Below are positions 1-5,513 of a stretch of DNA of 8,107 bases, piece after piece. The notes beneath the pieces are model-generated. The model was given only the letters and a program-made list of their open reading frames with translations, made no database searches and was not told the origin of the DNA. The DNA is taken from the NCBI GenBank assembly GCA_025963345.1, contig JAOPUS010000337.1, positions 1 through 8,107 of the forward strand. The letters are read 5' to 3'. The stretch is from Blastococcus sp. (GTDB lineage Bacteria; Actinomycetota; Actinomycetes; Mycobacteriales; Geodermatophilaceae). The position numbers were made by a program, and so were the translations under genes. The first letter of the stretch is position 1. Every line of letters starts with the position of its first letter.

Positions 1-879
1 CGGGTCCAGCCCGATCGCGGCGGACAGGTCGGGATCGGAGCCCGCGAGCAGCAGCCCGGTGATGAGCAGGACCACCGGGGCGAGCGCGCCGCCGAGCGTC
101 GTCCAGCCGACGACACCCCGGGTGGAGGCATGCCGGGGCAGGTAGCGGGAGTAGTCGGCGGCGGCGTTGACCCAGCCGAAGCCATAGCCGGTCATCACGA
201 AGACGAGCGCACCGATGAACACCGCGGCCGAGCCCGACTGCGCCGAGGAGACCGCCGACCAGTCGATCTCCGAGGCGACCAGCGCGATGTAGACGACGGT
301 CAGCATGCCGGTGACCACGGTGATCACCGCCTGCATGCGCATGATCAGGTCGAAGCCGAGGATGCCGCCGCCCACCACGAGGGCGGCGACGACGAGAAGG
401 GCCACGACCTTGGTGGCCGTGCCGCCGCTCCAGCCGAGCTGGGTGAACACCGTCGAGGTCGCCAGCGTGGCCAGCGAGACGAGCACGGTCTCCCAGCCGA
501 CGGTGAGCACCCAGGACAGCACCGCGGGGACCCGGTTGCCATTGACGCCGAAGGCGGCCCGGCTGAGCACCAGCGTCGGTGCGGAGCCGCGCTTGCCGGC
601 GATCGCGACGAAGCCGCAGAGCAGGAACGAGACGGTGATCCCGATGATGCCGGCGACGACTGCCTGCCAGAACGAGATGCCGAAGCCGAGCAGGAACGAG
701 CCGTAGGCCAGGCCGAGGACGCTGACGTTGGCCCCGAACCACGGCCAGAACAGCTGGCCGGGCGTGCCCTTGCGCTCGGACTCGGCGATGACGTTGAGCC
801 CGTTGGTCTCGACGGTGACCCGGGGCGTGGGCACCTCCAGCCCCCAGTCCACCGCGCCGGGATTCGACTGCTGCGTCAT
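1..879 (-). CDS. NCS1-family cytosine/purine-type permease, C-terminus beyond the window
   Basis: This is a membrane symporter of the nucleobase:cation symporter-1 family, whose members take up cytosine, purines, uracil, allantoin, hydantoins or thiamine precursors with a cation. The first 293 residues are visible and the frame is still open at base 1, against a usual length of about 450-500. Residues 41-68 (GQLFWPWFGANVSVLGLAYG and on) form the typical first membrane segment. Further hydrophobic segments lie near 71-94, 118-145, 158-178, 183-202, 218-237 and 257-279. The family-like PTLVLSRAAFG occurs at 101-111, and ADYSRYLPR at 241-249 is a conserved NCS1 signature. The ATG at 877-879 is preceded by a good ribosome binding site, GAAGGAC (complement of 888-894). 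The gene is divergent from the iron-regulated lipoprotein gene. The substrate cannot be read from the sequence. Confidence 0.93.
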   Translation of the reverse strand, partial: MTQQSNPGAVDWGLEVPTPRVTVETNGLNVIAESERKGTPGQLFWPWFGANVSVLGLAYGSFLLGFGISFWQAVVAGIIGITVSFLLCGFVAIAGKRGSAPTLVLSRAAFGVNGNRVPAVLSWVLTVGWETVLVSLATLATSTVFTQLGWSGGTATKVVALLVVAALVVGGGILGFDLIMRMQAVITVVTGMLTVVYIALVASEIDWSAVSSAQSGSAAVFIGALVFVMTGYGFGWVNAAADYSRYLPRHASTRGVVGWTTLGGALAPVVLLITGLLLAGSDPDLSAAIGLDP

Positions 880-899
880 GGCGGTCCGTCCTTCGGTCG

Positions 900-928
900 G
901 GGGCTCCCTCTGTCGCGTCCGGAGCCCC
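900..928 (-). promoter_or_regulatory. 8-bp inverted repeat upstream of the permease ribosome binding site
   Basis: GGGGCTCC at 900-907 and GGAGCCCC at 921-928 are perfect inverted copies around a 13-base spacer. In a permease transcript this would form a strong GC hairpin ending five bases before the GAAGGAC ribosome binding site at 888-894. It could be an mRNA element controlling translation of the permease or a protein operator. The repeat is directly visible; the role is inferred. No TPP or purine riboswitch consensus was recognised around it. Confidence 0.4.
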
Positions 929-1012
929 GCTCTCGCGCGGCACATTAGCCGCGTCCCGGACCCCGCCTCGGACAGGCACGGGACCGGTGACCCATCCGTG
1001 ATCTTGCTGTGG

Positions 1013-1031
1013 TTAGGTGAGCCTTACCTGA
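1013..1031 (+). promoter_or_regulatory. DtxR/IdeR iron box
   Basis: The 19-base sequence TTAGGTGAGCCTTACCTGA matches the DtxR/IdeR consensus TWAGGTWAGSCTWACCTWA at 17 of 19 positions; both mismatches are G at a W position. It ends 16 bases before the ATG of the siderophore-binding lipoprotein, a position where a bound iron-loaded repressor would block transcription. The gene should therefore be repressed in iron-replete cells and induced in iron starvation. Whether the divergent permease gene responds to the same site cannot be told. Confidence 0.85.
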
Positions 1032-1047
1032 CTCTGAAGGAGCACTC

Positions 1048-2031
1048 ATGTCCGTCCGTCCCGCCGTCCGAGGTGCCGCCGTCCTGGCCGCCGCCGCTCT
1101 GCTCGCCACCGGCTGCAGCTCCGATGACAGGCAGGGCACCGGCGCGACGGCGTCGTCGTCGGGTGCCTTCCCCGTGACCGTCGGCACGGCCTTCGGGGAT
1201 GTCACCGTCGAGGAGGAGCCGGTCCGTGTCGTCGCCCTCGGCTGGTCCGACGCCGAGACGGCGCTCGCCCTGGGTGTCCAGCCGGTCGGTGCCAGCGACT
1301 GGCTGGGCTTCGGCGGCGAGGGCGTCGGACCCTGGGCCGACGGGCTGTACGACGAGTCGCCGGAGATCATCGAGACGATGGAGCCGAGCTTCGAGGCGAT
1401 CGCCGCCCTGGAGCCCGACCTCATCCTCGACACCCGCTCCGACGGCACGCAGACGCGCTACGACCTGCTGAGCGAGATCGCCCCGACCATCGGCCTGCCC
1501 GAAGGCGTGGACGCGTGGCAGACCACCTGGCAGCAGCAGCTCGAGTCGGTCGGGCAGGCCCTGGGCAGGACCGAGGAGGCCGGGGAGCTGGCGGCCGAGG
1601 TGGCGCAGGCCTTCGAGGACGCCGCTGCGGCGCACCCGGAGTTCGAGGGCACGGAGATCGCGGTCGGGGCCTACACGTCCGAGGGGTTCGGCGCCTACGT
1701 CCGCGGCGACAACCGGGTCGACTTCATGGAGCAGATCGGCTTCACGAACACGCCGGCGATCCAGGACCTGGCGGGGGAGAACTTCTACGTGCCGGTCAGC
1801 GACGAGCACGTGTCCCTCCTGGACGCGCCACTCACCGTCGTCTTCCCGATCTTCGTCGACGCCGGCGCGATCACCTCCCATCCGCTCTGGCGGACCCTGG
1901 GTTCGGTGCAGCAGGGCCACGCCGTCGTGATGGACGACGAACAGCTGGTCAGCGCCTTCTCCAGCGGATCGGCCCTGGGCACCCTGTACGCCCTTGAGAA
2001 CACCGTCCCGCTGTTCGCCGCCGCCCTGTAG
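1048..2031 (+). CDS. Iron-siderophore ABC transporter substrate-binding lipoprotein
   Basis: This is a 327-residue FecB/FepB-like (class III) periplasmic-binding-type protein, expected to be lipid-anchored on the outer face of the membrane and to pass ferric siderophores to an ABC importer. Residues 1-22 are a lipoprotein signal peptide with lipobox LLATGC, lipidated at Cys23, followed by a Ser/Gly/Thr-rich linker to about 38. The first lobe contains VRVVALGWSDAETALALGV (about 59-77) and the typical FEAIAALEPDLIL (about 115-127). The two-lobed fold continues through GAYTSEGFGAYVRG (about 207-220) to the C-terminus. The ATG at 1048 has a good ribosome binding site (GAAGGAG, 1036-1042) directly after the iron box, which supports both the start and iron control. 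No permease or ATPase gene accompanies it here, so it must work with transporter parts encoded elsewhere. It is convergent with mftE. The exact siderophore is unknown. Confidence 0.92.
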   Translation: MSVRPAVRGAAVLAAAALLATGCSSDDRQGTGATASSSGAFPVTVGTAFGDVTVEEEPVRVVALGWSDAETALALGVQPVGASDWLGFGGEGVGPWADGLYDESPEIIETMEPSFEAIAALEPDLILDTRSDGTQTRYDLLSEIAPTIGLPEGVDAWQTTWQQQLESVGQALGRTEEAGELAAEVAQAFEDAAAAHPEFEGTEIAVGAYTSEGFGAYVRGDNRVDFMEQIGFTNTPAIQDLAGENFYVPVSDEHVSLLDAPLTVVFPIFVDAGAITSHPLWRTLGSVQQGHAVVMDDEQLVSAFSSGSALGTLYALENTVPLFAAAL

Positions 2032-2042
2032 GCGTCAGGTGT

Positions 2043-2099
2043 CGAGGGGGCTCGGCGCACCTGGGGACGGCACGTGGTCCCGGTCTCGTCCGGAGGACG
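2043..2099. terminator. Possible terminator hairpins between converging genes
   Basis: The 77-base gap between the lipoprotein stop and the mftE stop holds three short inverted repeats: CGAG/CTCG (2043-2046, 2051-2054), GGGAC/GTCCC (2064-2068, 2077-2081) and CGTCC/GGACG with a three-base loop (2087-2091, 2095-2099). No T-run follows on either strand, so they do not look like classic intrinsic terminators. A termination role is inferred mainly from the position between converging genes. Confidence 0.3.
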
Positions 2100-2108
2100 A
2101 CGAGGTAC

Positions 2109-2804
2109 TCAGCCCAGGAGTCGGCCGGTCCGGTCGACGTCCCAGGTCCGGGCCGCCGCCACCAGGCGGTCGACCAGGCCGGAGAGCAGCGCCGCACCCT
2201 CCGCGGCCGACGCCCCCGCCGGGTCGCCGAGGACGCCGGTCGGGCTCACGCCCCGCACGCCCTCGGCCCTCAGCCGGGGCAGGAGGTCACCGATCGGCGT
2301 CCTCACGCCGGGAACGGCGCGGTCCCCCAGCACCCACTCCGGTTCCACGTGCAACATCAGTGACGTCTCGGTCCGCCCGGCATGGGCGTCCCCGCCGGGA
2401 ACGCCGCAGGGGAACCAGGCGACGTCCCGCCCCTCGGCCCGGAGCAGAGGGACGGCGGACCGCAGGGCGTCGAGGTTGCCGCCGTGGCCGTTCACCACCA
2501 GGACGCGACCGGCCCAGCGGCAGGCGGAGCGGCCGTACTCGACGAGCAGGCCGGTCAGCGCCTCGGTGCCGATGGAGACCGTGCCGGGGAACCCCTCGTG
2601 CTCGCCACTGGCCCCGTAGGCCAGCGGCGGTGCGAGCAGGACGCCGTCCAGCGACGCCACGGCCGCCTCGGCCGCGGCGCAGGCGACCGATGTGTCGGTG
2701 CCCAGCGGCAGGTGGTGGCCGTGCTGCTCGACCGACCCCAGGGGGACGACGAGCACCGGCGCCTCGGGGAGCTCCGGCCAGACGGAGCCGGCCAGGGAGG
2801 TCAC
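2109..2804 (-). CDS. mftE: Mycofactocin precursor peptide peptidase MftE (creatininase family)
   Basis: MftE is a metal-dependent peptidase that cuts the MftC-modified MftA peptide and frees the C-terminal cyclised Val-Tyr product (AHDP), the core of the redox cofactor mycofactocin. The 231-residue protein has a typical length. It shows the creatininase metal-binding pattern: E26 and H28 in VPLGSVEQHG, D37 in GTDTS, H107 in VNGHGGN and E146 in HAGRTET. YGASGEHEGFPGTVSIG (63-79) and GVSPTGVLGDP (185-195) point to MftE rather than creatinine amidohydrolase. The start is GTG at 2804; an in-frame TAG four codons upstream (2814-2816) rules out an earlier start, and the ribosome binding site is weak. 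The gene lies 94 bases behind the ABC permease gene on the same strand, with a strong hairpin between them. It is separated from mftC by 4.7 kb, and no mftD or mftF is adjacent on either side. Confidence 0.92.
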   Translation of the reverse strand: MTSLAGSVWPELPEAPVLVVPLGSVEQHGHHLPLGTDTSVACAAAEAAVASLDGVLLAPPLAYGASGEHEGFPGTVSIGTEALTGLLVEYGRSACRWAGRVLVVNGHGGNLDALRSAVPLLRAEGRDVAWFPCGVPGGDAHAGRTETSLMLHVEPEWVLGDRAVPGVRTPIGDLLPRLRAEGVRGVSPTGVLGDPAGASAAEGAALLSGLVDRLVAAARTWDVDRTGRLLG

Positions 2805-2842
2805 CGCGGGAGCCTATGGCCCCCGTGCAGGTCCCACCGCGG

Positions 2843-2891
2843 CCCCGTCCCGGGTCCCACCCTGAGCTTGCGAAGGGTGGGGAGGACGGGG
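2843..2891 (-). terminator. Two-armed GC hairpin between the ABC permease gene and mftE
   Basis: Two nested 8-bp inverted repeats are visible: outer arms CCCCGTCC (2843-2850) and GGACGGGG (2884-2891), and inner arms CCCACCCT (2856-2863) and AGGGTGGG (2874-2881) around a 10-base loop. The structure starts 7 bases beyond the ABC permease stop codon, where a terminator would be expected, but no T-run follows. The inner part, CCCTGAGCTTGCGAAGGG, looks like a dispersed intergenic palindrome. It may end the exporter transcript or reduce read-through into mftE. Confidence 0.5.
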
Positions 2892-2898
2892 TCCTTCT

Positions 2899-3792
2899 TC
2901 ACTCCGTGGTGCGGAAGACCCGGGCCGCCATCGAGATGAGACCGAGGGTGATGACGGCGACGGCGAGCAGTTGCACGCCGATCGGCACCTCCCAGCCGAA
3001 CCAGGTGAGGACCGGGACGAGCCGCTCCTGCTCGGCGGCGGTCAGGTTCAGCTGCCCGAGGGTGAAGTGGCGCATGGGCTGGACGACGTAGGTGAGCGGG
3101 TTCAGCCGGGTGAGCACCGCCAACCACTCGGGCAGCCCGGAGATCGGGAAGAGCGACCCCGACAGGAACATCATGGGCATGATCAGCAGCTGGCTGATCG
3201 GCATGGCCGCCTGGATCGTCTTGATCCGGGTCGACAGCAGGACGCCGAGCGCCGTGAGCAGCAGGGCGCCGAGGAACAGACAGCCGATCAGCTCCAGCAG
3301 CAGCACCGGCGAGTAGGGGATGCCGACGGTGCCGACCAGCGCCAGGAGCACGAGGCTCTGCCCGGTCGCGACGATGGCGCCGCCGAGGCACTTGCCCCAG
3401 ATGATCGAGGCGCGGGAGATCGGGGCGACCATCATCTCGCGCAGGAAGCCGAACTCCCGGTCCCAGACCAGCGAGATGCCGGCGAAGGCCGCGGTGAACA
3501 GGACCGAGGTCGCCAGCACACCGGGGAAGAGGAACGTCCGGAAGCTGGTGCCGCCGCCGGTGTTCACGATGCTGCCGAGCCCGGTGCCCATCACGAAGAT
3601 GAACAGCAGCGGCTGCAGCAGCATGGTCACCATGCGGGCCTTGTCCTGCTTGAAGCGCAGCAGCTCGCGCCGCGTGACCACCCAGGTGGCGCGCAGCTGA
3701 TGGGTCATGTCGCTGCGGACCTCCGGCAGGAGGTCGACGGGCGGCCCGACGGCGGCCGCGCGGTCGGTCGTGTCTCGGGATGTCACTGTCAT
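2899..3792 (-). CDS. ABC-2 type exporter permease (DrrB-like)
   Basis: This is the membrane subunit of an ABC exporter of the daunorubicin-resistance/NodJ type, working as a dimer with the ATPase encoded just before it. The 297 residues match the usual family length plus a longer polar N-terminus. An alternative ATG at codon 29 would remove most of that tail. Six hydrophobic segments lie near 53-71, 91-109, 137-156, 163-183, 197-215 and 270-290. The ABC-2 hallmark follows the fifth segment: FLSGSLFPISGLPEWL (209-223), then LNPLTYVVQPMR (230-241). WDREFGFLREMMVAPISR (110-127) is the typical cytoplasmic loop that contacts the ATPase. The ATG overlaps the ATPase stop as ATGA (3789-3792), so the two proteins are probably made from one message by translational coupling. 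The substrate is unknown; drugs, antibiotics and lipids are known cargoes of this family. Confidence 0.93.
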   Translation of the reverse strand: MTVTSRDTTDRAAAVGPPVDLLPEVRSDMTHQLRATWVVTRRELLRFKQDKARMVTMLLQPLLFIFVMGTGLGSIVNTGGGTSFRTFLFPGVLATSVLFTAAFAGISLVWDREFGFLREMMVAPISRASIIWGKCLGGAIVATGQSLVLLALVGTVGIPYSPVLLLELIGCLFLGALLLTALGVLLSTRIKTIQAAMPISQLLIMPMMFLSGSLFPISGLPEWLAVLTRLNPLTYVVQPMRHFTLGQLNLTAAEQERLVPVLTWFGWEVPIGVQLLAVAVITLGLISMAARVFRTTE

Positions 3793-4781
3793 CGCCTCCC
3801 GGCGAACGGGGGCACGAACTTCTGCGGCCCCTCGGAGTCACGGATGGTGCGGCCGGTGTAGGTCATGAACACGTCGTCGAGGCTGGGCCGGGTGACGGTC
3901 ACCGACCGGATGCCGACGCCGAGCTCGGTGAACAGCCGCGGCACGACCTGGGCGCCGTCGGCCACGGCGATCGTCACCTGCCCCTCGTGCACGCCGGCCT
4001 CGACGCCGAGCCGCTCGCGCACACGGGCGATGGCGAGCTCGTCGTCGTCGGTGCGCAGGGCGATCCGGTCGGTGCCGATGCTGGACTTCAGTGCCTCCGG
4101 GGTGTCCTCGACGGCGATCTCACCGTGGTCCATGATCGCGATCCGGTCGCAGTGCTCGGCCTCGTCCATGTAGTGCGTGGTCACGAAGACGGTGATCTCG
4201 GTGCGCTGGCGGAGGTCGTGCAGGTAGTCCCAGATCGCCGCCCGGGTCTGCGGGTCCAGGCCGATCGTGGGCTCGTCCAGGAAGAGCACCTGCGGGGCGT
4301 GCACCAGGCCGCGGGCGATCTCCAGCCGGCGCTTCATGCCGCCGGAGAACTTCATCACCGCGTCCGAGCGCCGGTCGGCCAGCGCGACCATCTCCAGGAC
4401 CTCGTCGATCCGGCGTCGGGCGTCGGCGCGGCCGAGCCCGTAGAGGTCGGCGTGGAACCGCAGGTTCTGCTCGGCGGTCAGCTGCAGGTCCAGGGTCTGC
4501 TGCTGGAAGACCAGCCCGATCCGGCGCCGGACCTGGTCGCGCTCGCGGACGACGTCGAAGCCGGCGACCCGCGCCGTGCCGGAGGTGGGGTTGCGGATGG
4601 TGCAGAGCATCTCGATGGTCGTGGACTTCCCGGCGCCGTTGGGGCCGAGGAAGCCATAGGTCTGGCCGGCCTCGACGCGCAGGTCGATGCCGCGGACCGC
4701 CTCGACGGCACTGTCGCCGGACTTGTAGGTCTTGGTCAGCCCGTGGACCTCGATCGCAGGCCCTCTAACGGCGTTAGACAC
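3789..4781 (-). CDS. ABC exporter ATP-binding protein (DrrA-like)
   Basis: This is the ATPase subunit that powers the neighbouring permease. All catalytic motifs are present; numbering is from the GTG at 4781 (330 residues). They are Walker A GPNGAGKST (46-54), Q-loop glutamine near 93, signature FSGGMKRRLEIARGL (145-159), Walker B VLFLDEPTIGLDP (165-177) with catalytic E170, and the switch histidine in TTH (H203). The C-terminal extension ends with RPSLDDVFMTYTGR (298-311), a mark of the daunorubicin-resistance DrrA subfamily. Two GTG starts are possible, 4790 and 4781. I prefer 4781 because a -35 TTGACA and a -10-like GACTGT place the transcript start at or next to this codon; a 4790 start adds three residues. 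The first operator lies inside codons 2-6. The gene is divergent from the TetR gene, its likely repressor. Confidence 0.93.
   Translation of the reverse strand: MSNAVRGPAIEVHGLTKTYKSGDSAVEAVRGIDLRVEAGQTYGFLGPNGAGKSTTIEMLCTIRNPTSGTARVAGFDVVRERDQVRRRIGLVFQQQTLDLQLTAEQNLRFHADLYGLGRADARRRIDEVLEMVALADRRSDAVMKFSGGMKRRLEIARGLVHAPQVLFLDEPTIGLDPQTRAAIWDYLHDLRQRTEITVFVTTHYMDEAEHCDRIAIMDHGEIAVEDTPEALKSSIGTDRIALRTDDDELAIARVRERLGVEAGVHEGQVTIAVADGAQVVPRLFTELGVGIRSVTVTRPSLDDVFMTYTGRTIRDSEGPQKFVPPFAGRR
4764..4778. promoter_or_regulatory. TetR operator, copy 1
   Basis: TCTAACGGCGTTAGA is a perfect 15-base palindrome around a central G. It shares the core CTAACG-N-CGTTAG with copy 2, with centres 32 bp apart, about three helical turns. 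It lies just inside the ATPase coding start, where it encodes Ser-Asn-Ala-Val-Arg. A repressor bound here would block early elongation or initiation of the exporter transcript. Binding by the adjacent TetR protein is inferred from position and symmetry. Confidence 0.8.
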
Positions 4782-4783
4782 GC

Positions 4784-4796
4784 AGGACACAGTCCT
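4784..4796. repeat. Small palindrome AGGAC-ACA-GTCCT between the operators
   Basis: Five-base inverted arms (4784-4788 and 4792-4796) flank ACA, centred at 4790 and close to the midpoint of the two operators. The left arm is part of the proposed tetR -35 and the right arm adjoins the exporter -10. It may simply reflect the two promoters sharing sequence, or it may be a further protein-binding site. Confidence 0.35.
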
Positions 4797-4817
4797 CTAA
4801 CGCCGTTAGGGTGTCAA
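4789..4817 (-). promoter_or_regulatory. Proposed leaderless promoter of the ABC exporter operon
   Basis: On the minus strand a perfect TTGACA (complement of 4812-4817) is followed after 17 bases by GACTGT (complement of 4789-4794). This keeps the A at position 2 and T at position 6 of a -10 but lacks its first T. Seven bases then lead to the GTG at 4781, the same spacing as on the tetR side. The two promoters occupy almost the same DNA, face in opposite directions, and enclose operator 2. The weak -10 makes this call tentative. Confidence 0.45.
4797..4809. promoter_or_regulatory. TetR operator, copy 2
   Basis: CTAACGCCGTTAG repeats the copy-1 palindrome with the central base changed to C. 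It fills the spacer of the proposed exporter promoter and overlaps the -10 element (4807-4812) of the proposed tetR promoter. A bound repressor would therefore cover both promoters and give autoregulation. Duplicated palindromes between a TetR gene and a divergent exporter are the classic TetR arrangement. Confidence 0.82.
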
Positions 4818-4819
4818 GC

Positions 4820-5500
4820 GTGATTGCTGACAGCGCAACCGTGCGGGCCCCGGTGTCCCGCGAGTCGGTCGTGCAGGCCGCGCTCGCGCTGCTGGCCGAC
4901 GGCGGCCTGGAGTCGGTCTCCTTCCGCCGGATCGCGAAGGCACTCGGGGTCTCCGGTCCGACGCTCTACTGGCACGTCGAGAACAAGCGCCAGCTCATGG
5001 ACCTGATGGCCGAGGAACTGGTGCGCCGGACCGGCAGCGCCTACGCCGGACCGGCACACGGACAGCCGTGGTGGGACTGGCTGCGGGCCGACGCCCAGCG
5101 GATGTTCGACGCGCTGATCGCCACGCGGGACGCACCGCGCGTGCTGGCCGGGAACCGACCCAGCCCGGATGCCTTCACCGACATCGAACGGGTGCTCGGC
5201 GTACTCGTCGACGCCGGGATGACGCCCGGCGACGCCCAGCAGGCATTGTTCGCGATCGGGGCCTACGTCATCGGCAGCGCTACCGAGTGGCAGGCCGAGG
5301 CAGACCGGGCGATGGCCCAGCCGCTGCCGGACCCCTCCGACGAGCACCTGAACACGCTGCGGGCAGGGGCGCTGGGCGGGCAGCCGCTCCTCCTGCAGGC
5401 GATGACCGAGCGGCTCGCGCGGCCCCACTCGTCGTCCTTCGCGTTCGGACTGGACCTGCTGATCGACGGCCTCCGCGCCCGGTACGCGCCGCAGAGCTGA
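4820..5500 (+). CDS. TetR-family transcriptional repressor with TetR-type C-terminal domain
   Basis: This is a ligand-responsive repressor, expected to bind the two adjacent palindromes as a dimer and to release them when a small molecule, plausibly an exporter substrate, is bound. Numbering is from GTG 4820 (226 residues). The N-terminal domain starts at about residue 13 (SRESVVQAALALLADGG). The helix-turn-helix is about 35-55, with RRIAKALGVSGPTLYWHVENK. This is close to the recognition segment of tetracycline-repressor-like proteins (ALYWHVKNK type). The C-terminal part, with WWDWLRADAQRMFDALIATRDAPRVLAG in two adjoining stretches from about 84, fits the TetR_C ligand-binding and dimer domain. 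GTG 4811 is an alternative start adding three residues, but it directly abuts operator 2. A -10-like TAGGGT seven bases before 4820 favours a leaderless start there. The gene is divergent from the exporter and ends 13 bases before the converging GGDEF-EAL gene. Confidence 0.92.
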   Translation: MIADSATVRAPVSRESVVQAALALLADGGLESVSFRRIAKALGVSGPTLYWHVENKRQLMDLMAEELVRRTGSAYAGPAHGQPWWDWLRADAQRMFDALIATRDAPRVLAGNRPSPDAFTDIERVLGVLVDAGMTPGDAQQALFAIGAYVIGSATEWQAEADRAMAQPLPDPSDEHLNTLRAGALGGQPLLLQAMTERLARPHSSSFAFGLDLLIDGLRARYAPQS

Positions 5501-5513
5501 ACCCGACTCCGGA

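Larger units (their letters stand above)
4784..4812 (+). promoter_or_regulatory. Proposed leaderless promoter of the TetR gene
   Basis: A -35-like AGGACA (4784-4789, matching TTGACA at the last four bases) is followed after exactly 17 bases by TAGGGT (4807-4812), which fits the actinobacterial TANNNT -10. Seven bases then separate the -10 from the GTG at 4820, so the message would start at or beside the start codon. Only 38 bases separate the two preferred start codons, leaving no room for a normal leader with a ribosome binding site. Confidence 0.5.

Noticed and set aside
130..948. A plus-strand open frame opposite the NCS1 permease gene
   Set aside because: It has a biased Asp/Glu/Arg/His composition, and the minus-strand frame encodes conserved NCS1 signatures over the same bases.
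880..1012. TPP or purine riboswitch in front of the NCS1 permease gene
   Set aside because: The leader is short and shows only one hairpin; no CUGAGA-type or purine-aptamer core was found.
1024..1920. A minus-strand open frame opposite the siderophore-binding lipoprotein gene
   Set aside because: It has no domain, and its upstream end would put the iron box in the wrong place. The plus-strand gene has a lipobox, a ribosome binding site and a family match.
2109..2804. True creatinine amidohydrolase next to a possible creatinine/nucleobase permease
   Set aside because: The motifs YGASGEHEGFPGTVSIG, HAGRTET and GVSPTGVLGDP, together with mftC in the same window, fit MftE much better.
2971..3861. 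A plus-strand open frame opposite the ABC permease gene
   Set aside because: It is a string of Gln, Glu, Arg, Asp and His with no recognisable fold, antisense to a clear membrane protein gene.
3780..4823. A long plus-strand open frame opposite the ABC ATPase gene
   Set aside because: It is rich in Gly, Asp, Val and His low-complexity runs, shows no domain, and lies wholly antisense to a gene with every ABC motif. It is a product of high GC content.
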